Assembly: GCF_043290135.1 (NCBI RefSeq)
Contig: NC_134701.1
Span: 67,962,002 to 68,026,001, forward strand
Reading direction: 5' to 3'
Origin: Rhipicephalus microplus
Taxonomy: Eukaryota; Arthropoda; Arachnida; Ixodida; Ixodidae
Length of the DNA: 64,000 nucleotides
Shown here: piece by piece, positions 12,691 to 24,748 of the stretch
Layout: the number at the start of each line of letters is the position of its first letter
How positions within the stretch are numbered: the first letter of the stretch is position 1
Position numbers and translations under genes: made by a program
Notes under the pieces: model-generated
Database searches by the model: none
Told to the model about the DNA's origin: nothing
Seen by the model: the letters and a program-made list of their open reading frames with translations, nothing else

Positions 12691-14139
12691 TGACTTTTGA
12701 AGGTGGCCTCGCGCACGTTGCGAATTTTGATTGTTGAAAAACGTACTCGAGAAATGCCCACCCACACTACCCTGGAGGTCAAGATCCAGTGCCTATATAT
12801 AGGGCGTATTCACACGACATCATTCGAAAGGGCTTCAGCGCAGCAGTCGCTATACTTGTGGTCTCGCGCGCGAATACCATCGTTAAACTCCCACAAAGTT
12901 CTCGTCAAGAAGTGTTATGCTTATATTTTTTCAAGAAAACGGGTTAGTGAGGTGCAACGTCGCCAAACACCAGGCTGTCGCCGTATGCCAGATCACTGAC
13001 GGACCATGACTGTGACGCCGCACTCACTGGCACCGCCTGGCGTGAAGAGCTCAGTGAATAGCTCCTATATAGCCTGGCCAGCGAACGGATGTGCAGCGCG
13101 AGAAGTCGTTTTTTCAATCAAGAAACTTGGTAGCAGACGCTGCTGGCGTCGGTGTTACGAGGTGAGAGATGAACGGAACGTAGGAGAGAAGAGAGAGAGG
13201 GCGTAAGGGAGTGTAAACGCCACGAGGAGAGATGGCGGGGAGAGATGTGCAGTAAGGTTGGTCACGCCACACACCGGATTGAGCTCGACCATAAAACACT
13301 TCGCGCCTAAAAAGCGTTGAAATATTCGAGTTCATTCAACATTAACAATATTAGATTACAGAAAAGTGTTCGCAAGGTTGGTAATGATCTAGGAGCCCCA
13401 AAGCTAAGCCCTAAACGCATGCACGCGATTTCCTAGCGACAGTGACAAGCAGCAGCGACAAACTTGCTCCGTGGTGCTGTCGTGTCGCGACGGCTGCTAC
13501 CGCATGTCAGCGATAATGTGTCAATGTTGCTTGAATAAAAACTATCGCGTGCATACTCATAAAGTGCGATAAAAGTTTAAAAGTTGGTCGATGACAACGT
13601 GCGAGATTTATTACTCTCTTGTATGGTGTAAGGAAGACACAAAAGCATGTCAGGACCTTCTTTCTTTGCAATCTTTGAACTAACCACGACAGGCTGCCCA
13701 GAAGCGTACGCTACGACGGCTACCAAGCACTTCGCACGATAACTTCGCATTGTAGCAAGCGACCGAACTGCCGCTTGCTACAATGCGTCAAGACATCAAA
13801 ACAAACCTTTGATAACAAAATTTAAAACAAAATACGGCCGCTCTCTCACTGTCCGCGTAAGATGAGATTGTAAAATAAAATGTAGCCGATACCTTGCATT
13901 TTTCAAGGTACACGCCAATACCAAGCCTTGAGAGCAAATCGCAACTGAAGCCGGACCAAAGGTGCAGCCATGTTGCCGGAAATCGCCACAGTGACTTCCG
14001 GACAACAAGCGATTTTTTCTAGTTTTCTAGAAACGCATGACGTGACAAGCGGCGGCCACGGATGGACCCCCGCGTCAGCAAATCTTATCGCTCGTCGCTA
14101 TCGTTTGTTGCTGTCGCGAGGAAATCGCGTGTGTGCGGT
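12691..14139. other. No gene recognised
   Basis: Intron sequence of mixed composition between two LINE remnants. A CTCT/GAGA-rich patch lies near 13180-13250. No exon, RNA gene or recognised transposon motif was found. Confidence 0.4.
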
Positions 14140-14660
14140 TAAGGTTTTATTAACTGTCAAGAGAGGTCCCATACAAGATCTGCACGGGAGTAAAGATATA
14201 CACGAATTAGTGGTTACAGTATCTTCAGAGAAAAAAAATCAACAGTGCGAAAATACAAAAGTGAGAGTGCGTATACGGTTAACAAAAAACAACAAAAGAA
14301 CATTAAAAAGCAGTGAGAAATCACCATACAAAACAAAATAGCAATAAAACGTTAACCAGACAAAAAAATTGCTAGAATGAAGGCAGTCGTTGCAAAAAGT
14401 ATTTCTTTACTTGGTTTTTGAATGCATGTTTGGTGGTTGATGATTTATTGATGTAAGAGAGGGAATTTCACAGCTCGATTCTCATAAACGTGGTGATAAA
14501 CTTGCCATTGTTCATGAGAATCTAAGGCAGAAAAGGATAAACCAGCACAGAAAACCTAGTAACCGTAATGGACAACAGTATTTCTGTGATGAAGTACCGA
14601 AAAATGGTGCAGTTCAAATAACCTGGTGCTCCTGTTGCAAACATCCTATCTTTCATCGCA
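14140..14660 (-). mobile_element. LINE 3'-end fragment (CR1/L2-like)
   Basis: On the minus strand, about 14515-14390 reads as the extreme C-terminus of a LINE ORF2: an E-L-(stop)-N-S-L motif where families have E-L-W-N-S-L, then STTKHAFKNQVKKYFLQRL and a stop. The tryptophan codon is now TGA. Further upstream (to about 14660) weak frames continue. Downstream is an A/T-rich 3' region ending in TTGACAGTTAATAAAACC near 14140, the form of tail seen in CR1/L2-type elements. Class assignment is tentative. Confidence 0.6.
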
Positions 14661-15457
14661 TAAATGTTGCAAAAGCCGAATTAGTTCATAATTGCAAGTT
14701 TACTCCGTCTTAACACACCAGGTAAGAATAATATCATGTAGAATTTTATGCTGTCTTGTTAACACATGTGTGAATACCGAGACAACCTTTTGCAATCATA
14801 TCGATTGCTACATCGAACAAAATCTGTAGAAAACCCATATCACCCTTTTGTCCAAGAAAATATAAGCAGCTGTGAACTCTAGTGCAATGAATACCATCTC
14901 TCAATTTACGCGAAAGCTAAAATACAAAGCTGAAGTATTGCTGGTAGCCACAGCCTGTCAAGCAGTGATCTCCCCGTGCATAGTATGCGTCAGGTGCGCT
15001 GATTCGCCACCTATTGGTTCTTGCGTACGACTTGTGTTTTCAACGCCTTGCAACGCGTTTTGCGGCGTTGCAGCCTCATTGTGCTGCTGATGATACGTGA
15101 GCTGTTAAACGTTAATGAAGTAATAAGAACACGTAAAGTTATGAAAATATCAAACTTGACATTTGCAAGATCTTTCGTTCTTCACCGTGACATGTTAGAT
15201 CCTAATGCACAATGGATTATTTTCATTGAAAACTGCTCAAAGGAAGTCAGGATAAGCCTTTTCAGAATAGGATAAGCCTTTCTATACCAAAAAACTTGCA
15301 TTGACGGCATTGTGTAGGATCCATTCGACGTCACTGCATGACACATGCTGGGCTCCTTGTTTTTTTAGTCGTGCTGTACCACCTAAATATACTCCTCCTC
15401 GAATATTATCTAATAGAGATTCCAAGCAATGAAATAAGAATAATAACAATAGGTGTG
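14661..15457. other. No gene recognised
   Basis: AT-rich intron sequence. No exon or transposon protein motif was recognised. It may hold more of the decayed LINE whose tail lies at 14140-14660. Confidence 0.35.
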
Positions 15458-15658
15458 GTTTTACGTCCCAAGACCAGTTTGTGATTATGAGAGACGCCTT
15501 AGTAGAGGGCTCCGGTAGTTTTGACCACCTGGTGTTCTTTACCTGCACTGACATCGCCCAGCACATGGGGCCTCTTTCATTTTGCCTCCATCTAAACCCG
15601 ACCGGCGACCATCGGATCAGCAGCCGAGCACCCTAGCCACTGATCCACCGAGGCGGAC
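15458..15658 (-). mobile_element. Ruka-type SINE, diverged copy
   Basis: Reads on the minus strand as a tRNA-headed SINE: the head (GGTGGATCAGTGGCTAGGG, the A-box region) is at about 15632-15652 and the tail region TGGTTTTACGTCCCAAGACC near 15463-15482 on the plus strand matches the tails of the copies at 23395, 56362 and 59262. The B-box is decayed. Ruka is a tRNA-derived SINE of ixodid ticks; its internal RNA polymerase III promoter would lie in the head. Confidence 0.8.
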
Positions 15659-16090
15659 AGAGATAAAGATTTTCAGGTGTTGCTAACAAATGTCCTGTTG
15701 AGCTTTCGAATACATATCGACAGCATACATTATTGCGGAATGCTTGAGGCACGTTGGAATATTTAGTCGATGGGCAGTTTATTGGGGTGGGTGCATAAGG
15801 GTAATCGTTATGTCGGTGTCGATGTGTTTTATATATGCCTGGCTTGATATACTTACTTTTTGTTCTACAATATTTCCCAAGACAAAAGATAACTTTATTT
15901 GTTAATATCTGATGTTTATCGATTCGCTACACAATGACAAGTTCTATCGCAACTTTGTCGGCCCAGTGTATTCCGATGAGCCAAAAAAGGGCTTGGCACC
16001 CCATTGAGTCACTGTTACTAATGACAACACCACCTCGCCACCCGGCATACTTTGGTGACCGCAGTGGGGTATACAGTTGATTTGCCCCAT

Positions 16091-16332
16091 GTACAGCCGT
16101 CAGCACCTTTAACAAAAACACTTGGATGCGAGGCCAGGGCTACTTTCATTGATGCCAGCCGCAAGGTTTTGGGGGCTCTTGCCGAGATAATACCTCGGTA
16201 GGCTTGAATAGTATGTCGGCATGTATGGTTAGCATCTTGGCAACGGAACCCAAGGTACGCGGCACCAGCGTCAATCAAACTGCGGCAGGACACGCGGTGG
16301 AGCGTTCGTGTTAAAGGTGCTGACGGCTGTAC
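16091..16332. mobile_element. MITE with 23-bp terminal inverted repeats
   Basis: GTACAGCCGTCAGCACCTTT plus AAC at 16091-16113 is matched perfectly in reverse complement at 16310-16332. The similarity continues inward, weaker, for about 17 more bases. The element is 242 bp with no coding capacity. A target-site duplication was not obvious. The DNA transposon superfamily that moved it is not recognised. Confidence 0.7.
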
Positions 16333-16844
16333 TTGGCTTTGTCAAGTTTTTATGCTTCGTGTGCCTTCACTCCAGTAGCGATAGATCTCCTGTCTAGATG
16401 TTATAAGGCTTTTTCTACATTCCTTTGAGTTAATTTGCAGTGACCGGTTCTCTTACTCTCACTATAAATAATACAACAAAGTGCTCACCTCCATTTACCT
16501 CTTTTCCTCAGAGGACAATGTGGGTTATGACTATTGTTTTCTTTACTTATCGTGTTTTTGTTTTGGTTATTAGCATCAGCATTCGCCAAATTGTCATCAT
16601 TCGTGTCAGTTATCAGTGCATCTGCGCACGCACGTTTGCGCCCATGTCCGTGCATCCTCGTTGTGTTTAAACCCGCGATCCAAAGTGCACCTTTATTGTC
16701 GCACATTGCGTTCTTTGAAAGCACCAACAGGGGATAGCCTGAACTTTCCATGAACTCAACGCACATAAGTCGAAAATTTTCTTTACCAACGACATATAAG
16801 AACACCTGGTGTGCTCACACCAATGCATCAGCGTGCTTTCTAAC

Positions 16845-16967
16845 CTTGATGCGAAATGAGTCGGCGCTGTCGTATGTGAACAAGTATTCTGACTTGTCAT
16901 ACGCAAACATAGCCTCGAAGGTGCGGTCATAGCTGAAAGTCTGGTTGTAGTTCGAGTCTTCACAGGC
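16845..16967 (-). CDS. Chitinase-like (GH18-type) protein, internal exon
   Basis: A 41-codon, phase 0-0 exon. The acceptor is CCTACAG (plus 16968-16974) and the reading starts ACEDSNYNQT. The middle, FAYDKSEYLFTYDSADSFRIK, resembles the GH18 segment in which a tyrosine-aspartate pair precedes S-x-R-x-K before the last barrel strand. Splicing at AAG|GTTAGA (exon end 16845) gives a spacing to the next exon close to that of chitinases; an alternative donor GTGTGAGC would add eight codons (exon end 16821) and is also phase 0. One N-glycosylation sequon (NQT). A short exon in clear reading frame, lying alone among transposons, 13.4 kb upstream of the last exon. Family assignment is an inference from motif likeness. 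Confidence 0.55.
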
Positions 16968-19109
16968 CTGTAGGAACAGAATGACGTTATTTTGAGCTGT
17001 AAAGCGAACAGGCAACATGAAGTGACTTTTTCTAGTTCGAAATATTATATCGATATTTTGTAAGTAAGTAGTGAAATCCACCAGTGACAACACTATTCTA
17101 GGTTGTACTTTGCAAAAGCTTTCAAATAACACTAAAATCTAAAATTTCAATAACGCTTTTATGTTGTTCTTCATAATTCCTCGTAATTACCATAATAATT
17201 GTGGACTGAAGACATATTCGCCTCGGTAACACAGGACTTCCAAGCATGAGGTTTTTTATACAGTGATGACTGAAGTTGCGATAGTCATGTAACACTTTGG
17301 AGTGCTTACATCTTGGCCATCCACTGATTAGAACAAGAAAAATTGTGCGTTTTCTACCGCGTTTTGCTGGATTATACTAGCCGCTGCGGACCATTCGACA
17401 AGTCTTCGAAAATTGTTCGCAGTACAAATATGCTCTGTTAGATTAAAACGCCGAATTTGGTACCGAGGCCTTGATCAGGCAAATAATGTTCTGCATTTAG
17501 CCTTGTCATCCAACGTCCACTCTGTGCTTGAAATAAACAATCTGAAACCGAATATAATATACTTTGATTCTTTATTCAAGATTTTTCAATATTCGCGCAC
17601 CCCTGCATTTTATGGCGATTCAAGGGGAGGCACTTCGTTGTTTGTAGCGAGGTTGGGTTGCCCTTAGACGCGTTATAAAGTGACATTCAGTAAAGAGCAA
17701 TGAACATGCATTAGGCCAATACAAAAGTGTTTTTTTTTAGGAGGGTGAGATGTGTGTCGCCGCTTTTTTATACAAAGGACGTAGACAGAACTAGTGAGTA
17801 CGTCCATTCGTGCGTCTACCCGTCCACAAACCTTAAGTGCGCCCTTTCATAAAGATCAGTAATGGTTTCCTTTATTATTGATACTAGTTCAAAATGTACG
17901 TTTAGCTCCTTTGATTATTTATGTATCATTTAAATTTAATGCTGAAACATAATTTCAAACGAGCTAGAAACCATAGCATGGTACGAACGCAAACAATAAC
18001 AAAGATAAGAAATCATTACCGCTTTAGACCTTTTCCTGCATGCATAGCTTACCTGAAGAAAACAAATGGCCAACATTTATGATTACGCGAAAAGACAGGC
18101 AGCGTTTTTTCTTTTTGTCTGTTTTTTTGTGGCGTTGATTTTTCTTGTGATCGTCTGGAGCTTTCGCGTACAACTGAGTAACGAGTCCAGAAGTTCTATG
18201 AGGGGATCTTTGGGTACATTTATAGTATTTCCGCTCTGAGGGATCATTTCTGTAGCTACAGTTTATTTTTTTTTCTGACATTTTATGCACTATTTACAAT
18301 TGGGCATAAAGATAAGGTTGTACTGTACATATGCGGTTAGGGTTCACAACATTTGAAAGCTTTCATATAGCATACACCGAACAGCAAACGTTAAACACCT
18401 TCGTCATAAAAAGAAAATGAAGCCCAATACAGAGATAAACATAGGAAGCATCAATATTATAGTATGTGCCTGTACGGTGATTTCGGCCTTTTTTGATAGT
18501 TATTTCCAGACTCATGCAACAACAAGCATCTCTGCGAAATGTTTCAATGCAAAGACCCCTGTCGGTGGGAACATGGCAACAACTGGCTTTCAGCAATTCC
18601 TGTAATTGTATGAACCTTACAAGCAATATAATGTGAAGCATATTTAGTGACGCTATACGGCAGCCTGAAGAAGAGCACCAATTTTAGCAGTAATATACGC
18701 GCTTCGCTAAAACGTTGTGGGAAATAAACATGCTCGTTCCAGTGTCATAGAAGTATTTACAATTAAGAACATAAAAGAAGCACAAACACAGAACTTCGAA
18801 TCTTGTTTTTCTTCTCGCTAAAAACTGGGAATGCCTAAACTTCGCCGTAAATAGTTAAACGCGACAGCGATATGAATTGTCCCACTGCGGACTTCAGCTA
18901 TTTAATGCACACTTTTTTTTGTAGGACGTGTCTCGAGAAGTTCAAATTGTGGTTTGCTCAAATGTAATCGATAACGTTGAAAGTGGCTTCTGTCAGAAAA
19001 GCTTTCACATATGGCTGAATTCTGTGTACTAGGATGAATATTTTAAACCACTAGCAATTATGCGCGTGAAGTGTTTTTGAACTCCATACACCCACTACGT
19101 TGTACTGGG
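16968..19109. other. No gene recognised
   Basis: Start of the large (about 43 kb) intron, read on the minus strand from its 3' end. AT-rich; an open lysine-rich frame at 18024-18290 (minus) is low-complexity and not exon-like. No transposon was recognised. Confidence 0.4.
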
Positions 19110-19350
19110 GGAATACGTTAAAGGAACATGTGCGCCTTTTGTAATGCCTGGCCGGTTTTAAACCATGAATATGATATGATAGTAACATGTTCTGACGCCC
19201 GATGACAATGTATGCTTGTACTACGCAATACTACTGTGACACTACAAGTTGTATTGTGAAGCCTGTATACAGAACACATGTGTATTTAAAGCATGAAAGT
19301 TCTTTTCACTGCAGTGCCAATCAAAGCTAGTTACTTTCACGGTATTTCCG
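19110..19350 (+). repeat. Dispersed repeat R2, copy 1
   Basis: Shares an extended, gapped match with 54637-54887 in the same orientation: GYGCCTTTTGTARTG, a CCATGRTGCC-type block, GACAATGTATGCTTGTACTACGC versus GGCAATAGACGCTTGTACCACGC, TTGYATTGTGAAGC and ACACATGTGTRT. Noncoding. Probably a SINE or other short mobile element; class unknown. Confidence 0.6.
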
Positions 19351-19638
19351 AAAAGATGAGTGGCGAAATACGCTCGCTGTTCTGTTAATAAGTAGCTAAC
19401 AACCCACAATTATCGCGGCTTGAAAGTACGTTTATTCGAGTGCGCAACGATTAATTGTTTGTAAAGCGTTTCATACCACCATGTCGCGGTTTCGTTTCTA
19501 TAGAGTGCTTAGGTGAGAGAGAGTGGTTTCTGTGTAAACATAGTAACGTGAGCACAAAAAGAAGTTTGGGAACGTGTACGCCATGTTGACAGCTCTTTCC
19601 AAGGAAAGGTCCCACTAAGACCTTGAAAACAGGCCTGA

Positions 19639-19655
19639 CCCCCCCCCCCCCCCCC
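19639..19655. repeat. (C)17 homopolymer
   Basis: Seventeen consecutive cytosines, followed by GG. A long G run on the other strand could form tetrad structures; it is also a likely place for sequence-length error. Confidence 0.95.
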
Positions 19656-20180
19656 GGCAAATTCACTGCTCAGGCAAGAACACCAGCCTTTGTAACCTAG
19701 CGCAAACCTACCTCCTCTCTCCATTGAAAAGGTCTGCTAGGTTAGAAGAGAGCATGTGACGCAGGTGGCGGTTGGCAAAAACCAAAGAGATGTTTCAAAT
19801 GCCCTGCTGCAACACGCATTTAGAAATCATTTCACAGGAGATATTGATATTACGCAGATGATGCGTGTGTGTCAACCCAAATCTACCCACAATGTATCTC
19901 AAATTCAAAATTTTGCGTTAGTACTCCATTAAGAAAATGATTGCTCATGTGCAACATTATAAAACACACTCGCCACATGACTTCAGGTAAATAACAATTA
20001 AAATTGTTGATTATATAGGAAATATGTAGAATTTCACTGTGTTATAAACAGCCATCCCTGTATGTACTGCTTGTGGGGGTGAACAAAAAAACTTATTGTT
20101 GGGCCAGTTGGTACATTAAAAAGAATAATTCGAGCACAAACACATGAAACAATCACACACGCACTCACGCGTGTTTGATG

Positions 20181-20254
20181 TGTTTGTGTGTGTGTGTGTG
20201 TGCGTGTGCGTGCGTGTGCGTGTGCGTGTGCGCGCGCGCGTGTGTGTGTGTGTG
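20181..20254. repeat. (TG)n / (CG)n mixed microsatellite
   Basis: Alternating purine-pyrimidine tract: TG repeats, TGCG units, CGCGCGCG, then TG again. Such sequence favours left-handed DNA. Not coding. Confidence 0.95.
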
Positions 20255-20507
20255 CTCAAATTTATTTTTTGAAAGGTGGTGAACAACTTCGCTAGAACCA
20301 GCGGATTGAGACGTGCTGTCCCAGCCGCCCCCAGTGCTCGCTCTATGGTCCGTATTTGATGCTGCCGATTTGAGCTGATCAGCACGGCTTTCCAGCGCGC
20401 CTCATGCTGAACTGAGGAGACTGCATATCCATCCTGTATTTGTGTGCATTTCCATAAAAAATCACAGCATATCCACGGAGTCAATGATGATGAGTGGAGC
20501 GAAGCAT

Positions 20508-20721
20508 CCGTCTGCCCGTTCGTGCTTCCGTCCGTCCGTTTGTTCTTGCTTCTGTCCATCCGCTGATCATCCGGGCTTCCATCCATGCGTCCGTCCGTCT
20601 GTCCGTGCATCCGTCTGTGAGTCCGTCTATCCGTCTGCCCGCCCGTTGATGCGTCCATCCGTCTGCCCGTCTGCTAGTCTGTCTGTCCGTTCGTCCGTGC
20701 GTCTGTCCGTGCGTCCATCTA
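20508..20721. repeat. Degenerate (CCGT)n-type tract
   Basis: About 210 bp of imperfect TCCGTCCG, TCTGTCCG and TCCATCCG units. It abuts the end of the second R1 copy, in the same place where the first copy carries (CTAT)n. Open frames across it give repetitive Thr-Asp-Gly-Arg protein and are artefacts of the repeat. Confidence 0.9.
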
Positions 20722-21690
20722 GTGAACACTCCAAGTACCGCCATCTCCCATCTCGCATACCCTGTGGCACATACCGGCTCTAGAGCGGTTGTGTGCCACT
20801 GGTAGCTACCTACTACTATTACTACTACATACATCGGATGATACACAGACCCACGCGTTAAGGCGCTGCGCACCTAAAAAAACTATGGACCATCTTCACG
20901 AAGGAAACCCTGATGGGATGCGAAGCAGCAGCGGTGCGTACGACATGAAGGCGGTTGGAATGGGCGTCGACGCGGGTGCTAGATGAATGGTTTGAAGCGA
21001 AACTGTGTGTAGCATTTGCTCGAGTAAATGTTTGAAACGCAGAGACACTGGAGGCGGGACGCGTTGAAGATGCTTGCGCTCAGCTTCCTTGACTCGTGTC
21101 TCGTCGGTGTCACGCGCGTGCCATTTGTATGCTCGAACGTGATCAGTGTTTTTGACTCGCACCTCGTCGGTGTCGCTAGTCTACCAGTGCCGACGCTTGC
21201 GTTCGGCTTCCCTGGCTCGCACTTTGCCCGTGTTGACATCGCGATGTCGGTTTGACTTCGCGAACGCGATCAGATTCGCTTACCCTCGCAACGCCGGCGA
21301 CAGCCGGGAAAAGTACGCGCACACAAGCGACAAGCATGCCACGCCGGCGTCCCACCAGTCGGCGCGATCGCGCGGCAAGCAGCGGCGTGCTATCCGCATT
21401 ATCGGCGCCGCGAGATTCTTGAGGCACGTGCAGCATGCGCACCCGCCGGCTCGCGGCTTCTTGCCGACAGATGGAGAGAGGTGGTGCGGTTGAGATAATG
21501 CCCACGTGAAGAGTGGGCTGGAGCGCTGCCAGCGGTGGAGAGGTGAAGCGAGAGAGCCCTTACTCATTGTGAGCGCGTGGCAGCCGAGTGAGAGAGACGT
21601 CATTGCGCACTGCTAGGAGGGCGTGAGCTACTTGGCACCGCTCCAACACCTGCGGCGAGGGGAGCGGTGCACATGGCGCGCAGCGTTACA
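20722..21690 (-). repeat. Dispersed repeat R1, copy 2
   Basis: Inverted relative to 590-1355 and somewhat longer. Read on the minus strand it holds the same succession of blocks: GGGCGTGAGCTACTTGGCA complement near the start, the three related ~60-bp units (around 21060-21240), CTTCAAACC, CGCTGCTGCTT and the terminal T-run. Differences of roughly one base in five suggest an old family. It terminates in a degenerate CCGT tract. Confidence 0.7.
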
Positions 21691-23394
21691 CAGGCTAGTC
21701 AAAGAGCTGCTTGGCATCTAAAATGTGCTCTAGGGTGACGTGATTTGTGCTGCGTGATTTACACGAGTATCCTGGGTATGCTCAGGGTAGGTGCGATATA
21801 GGTGCACCTGGATACAAAATGTTTTGGTTGTAAGTCGCCACCAGCCAACCTCCTGATATTTCATGTGCAGCTAGGTGGTCAAAATAGGCACCTGTACTTT
21901 TGGCGAAATACATAACGTTGCCAAAAATTAACGTTCTGCCCTCTCTCTCCATGCCTGCTCTTCATTGGAAACTAAAGTCGGGTGTTTCACTTACGAAGTT
22001 TAAGATGTCACATAATGCTTTGTACACTATCACATGTGCCGTTTTTGTTACACTTTTCAGGAAGAGCCTATGTTCTATTAGTGATGATTAGCTTTCTCTG
22101 CAGCATCCTTCAAACCTGTGACATCTTCGTTATAACTTGGTATACAATGCTTTTAAATATGATAAAACAGTTTGTTTATTACTTCGATTGGAATGAATAA
22201 ACGCACTCACTCACTTCTTCGATACTCGATATCTGATCTCGCGGGGGAGCATCTCCTCGTTTGGCCATCTTGCAGTGATGACCGAGAGAGTAGTTCCCAG
22301 GAACGCTTGCGTTTTTGTCCGGGTACGCGGGTATATACCACCGGCCACCCATACCGAGCGACACGGCTAGCGCAGTTGTATTTGCCAACTGCTTTTTCAG
22401 AGTCGCCAGAGCCGATATCACTCTAACCTGGGGGAAACAAAGGGGAGCTATATAAGGCAACATTAAACTACAAGTATTGAGTGAGCTATTGCGTTGTCTT
22501 CGCTGCTTCACAGAAGTGCTAAGCGCGCAAAATCAAGTGAAATCAAGTGCAAAATTGATCAGGCAGGTGAACCTGCTGGACAAGACCACGAAGTAATGGG
22601 GAGCTTACAAATTGAGATGCTGAAAGCAGAGTAAAGCCACAGTTCATCCTTCTGCAGCTTTGATTGAACCACAGAGGTCTCATGGTAGCAGCACTGATAG
22701 CCAATTACTATCCTGGGCCAAACAGTAAGCGTTGAACGGATGCCTTGAATTTTGATTTTTGTGGACAAAGCTCTGGATGACCTCAGAGTTTAATAAGATT
22801 TCAATTATGCACTAAAGATTCTGCCTCATTAGTGACAAGTGACGCCATAATATTACGTCGAATTTCATCCAGACCTAAATGAAAAAATTATGTGCCTAAG
22901 CGCAGCAGCTGCATTTTCGAAGTTTGTATAGACGTCCATACGTATGAATGTGAATCTTGTGGGTTGAGGTCTGACGAGAGGTGTTTATTTCTGCTGCAGT
23001 TTCTTGCTTGTTGTTATCATTTGTAAAAGTTACTGAGAAAACCATGTACACTGGCCTATGCTCCCTTGACTTCAGAGTGTAATATAGTGTAAATTAAAGT
23101 GTGTTGTAGGTGTATTGAAATGACCGAGCATTTGGCATCTACTTAATGTATGAGGTATGTTTTGGCAATGCTTCAAATTTTGTCAGTTGTTTTGGAATGA
23201 CCGGCATTTTGAAGCGATACCCTTTCGGATATTTAATAATTTTTCTTGCTTGGCCAGTGATCACCGTGACTGTCCGTCTACATTGTCAAGCTGATTAGGC
23301 CGAAGTTAGCAGTGGATGCTAGCAAAGAGTCCGCCGTAACATAGAACTACCAGATCTTGCACTACGTCCTAGTACCATGTGTATTTGCTGAGCC
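21691..23394. other. No gene recognised
   Basis: Mostly AT-rich intron sequence. Near 22185-22212, GAATAAACG followed by CACTCACTCACT looks like the tail of a LINE on the plus strand, but no coding motif supports it. A GC-richer patch at 22240-22440 is unassigned. Confidence 0.4.
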
Positions 23395-23590
23395 GCAAGT
23401 CGCGGGTTTGAATCCCGGCTGTGGCGGCTGCGTTTCCGATGAAGGCGGAAATGTTGTAGGCCTTGTGCTCAGATTTGGGTGCACGTTAAAAAACCCCAGG
23501 TGGTCGAAATTTCCGGAGCCCCCCACTACGGTGTCTCTCATAATCATATGGTGGTTTTGGGACGTTAAACCCCACATATTAATCAATCAA
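23395..23590 (+). mobile_element. Ruka SINE, 5'-truncated
   Basis: Begins within the tRNA head at the B-box (GGGTTTGAATCCCGGC), then the diagnostic body: GGCGGAAATGTTGTAGGCC, CAGATTTGGGTGCACGTTAA, the GTGGTCGAAATTTCCGGAGC block, and tail CATATGGTGGTTTTGGGACG with final AATCAATCAA. The A-box half is missing. One of the best preserved bodies in the window. Confidence 0.9.
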
Positions 23591-24461
23591 CCATGTGTAT
23601 TGCCCTAAAAATAATAGATTAGCTTACCAAACGCACCGGGTATGCACCTTTCAGAAGGGAAGGCTGTAGTAGCTCTGTAGAATGCAGTAGGGGAGGCACC
23701 ACGTGACAGTCCTTGTTTCCGTAGTCTCCATATGCTATGTATCCAAAGGCAACAAGTAGGTCTACAGAGAAAGTCCTGCAATGTCAAATGCAAGGGTTGT
23801 ATGCCGTTCACGTTCGTCCGCTCATTGACCAGTGGCCTAATTTTCGTGCATTTTTCCTTGAAAGTAATAGAACTTAACTGTAGGTAGGTGACTAGGGTGC
23901 AGTGGCAAAGCAGGGAGGTAGAGGTAGAAATTGCAATCTTGCAGGATTTTCATAACCATCACTGACATTAGTACTAGACACAAATGCACATGATACACAG
24001 ATGTAAAGCGGCCTTCCACTGTACCGAGAGTGGAAGCGCCGTGCGTCGTGTCTCTTGCAATCTCTCTGAGCAAGTACTTTCATTGAATGCCCATGTACCG
24101 ATGGGTGGGCTTTCCGTCCGAGACCACACCATGCTACTACACGCCCGTAATCTGCGTTGCTATTGTCAACGTCCTGCTCAGTGCGCACAGGAAATGCAAA
24201 CTCCCAGAAAAGAAAAAGCCGAAAATTGTTTCAAACACTTTGATAATTGGATAAAAATACGTGAACGTAATGCTAAACACCATTGAGCTGGAGTGTCCAC
24301 TTCAACCGTATGTAGCTGAAATGCTCTTTCAGAACTTTCAGTGCAGTGATTGCTGCGAGAGCGGTGAGATCAGTGAGCCTAGTACTTATGCTGTGTTTTA
24401 TGTGCACAAATTGAAGCCCAATTCTACAAAGTGGTGAGTAGGTACGGTGTACCCTTTGTTT
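23591..24461. other. No gene recognised
   Basis: Intron sequence between a Ruka and the microsatellite that hosts the Gypsy insertion. No exon, RNA gene or transposon motif recognised. Confidence 0.4.
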
Positions 24462-24474
24462 CTCTCTCTCTCTC

Positions 24475-24521
<47 letters not shown>
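24462..24521. repeat. (TC)n followed by (TA)n
   Basis: Eight or so TC units run into about 21 TA units that end exactly at the left LTR of the Gypsy element. The same (TA)n resumes at 29781 on the other side, so the element inserted inside this tract and its target-site duplication cannot be read. Confidence 0.95.
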
Positions 24522-24524
<3 letters not shown>

Positions 24525-24679
24525 AGCGAAGCCTCCGAACTATGAAATGGGTCGAACTCTTGAGTACCTTCTAGTGGGGCTACCCAACAAGGACGCCGCT
24601 CGCGCTGAGAGCCCGTGCTTGGCTGTGACTGTCGCCATTGTATATTCTCGCTCGTTGCCGGCTAATCAACGCCTTAACA
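24522..24679 (+). repeat. Gypsy-1 left LTR
   Basis: 158 bp, TG...CA ends, matching 29623-29780 with two differences. Downstream, TTTGGTGGAGAGTG at 24681-24694 is where a primer binding site is expected; the tRNA is not identified. Confidence 0.93.
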
Positions 24680-24748
24680 ATTTGGTGGAGAGTGCTGCGA
24701 TCCCTGTCTATGCCTTTGGAGCTACGATCACGTACCCTGTCATCTACT

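Noticed and set aside
18024..18290. Lys-rich minus-strand frame
   Set aside because: Low complexity, no splice context or family likeness.
20116..20873. Thr/Asp/Gly/Arg-rich or Ser/Val/Cys-rich open frames
   Set aside because: Produced by the degenerate CCGT and TG tracts; present in several frames and on both strands.
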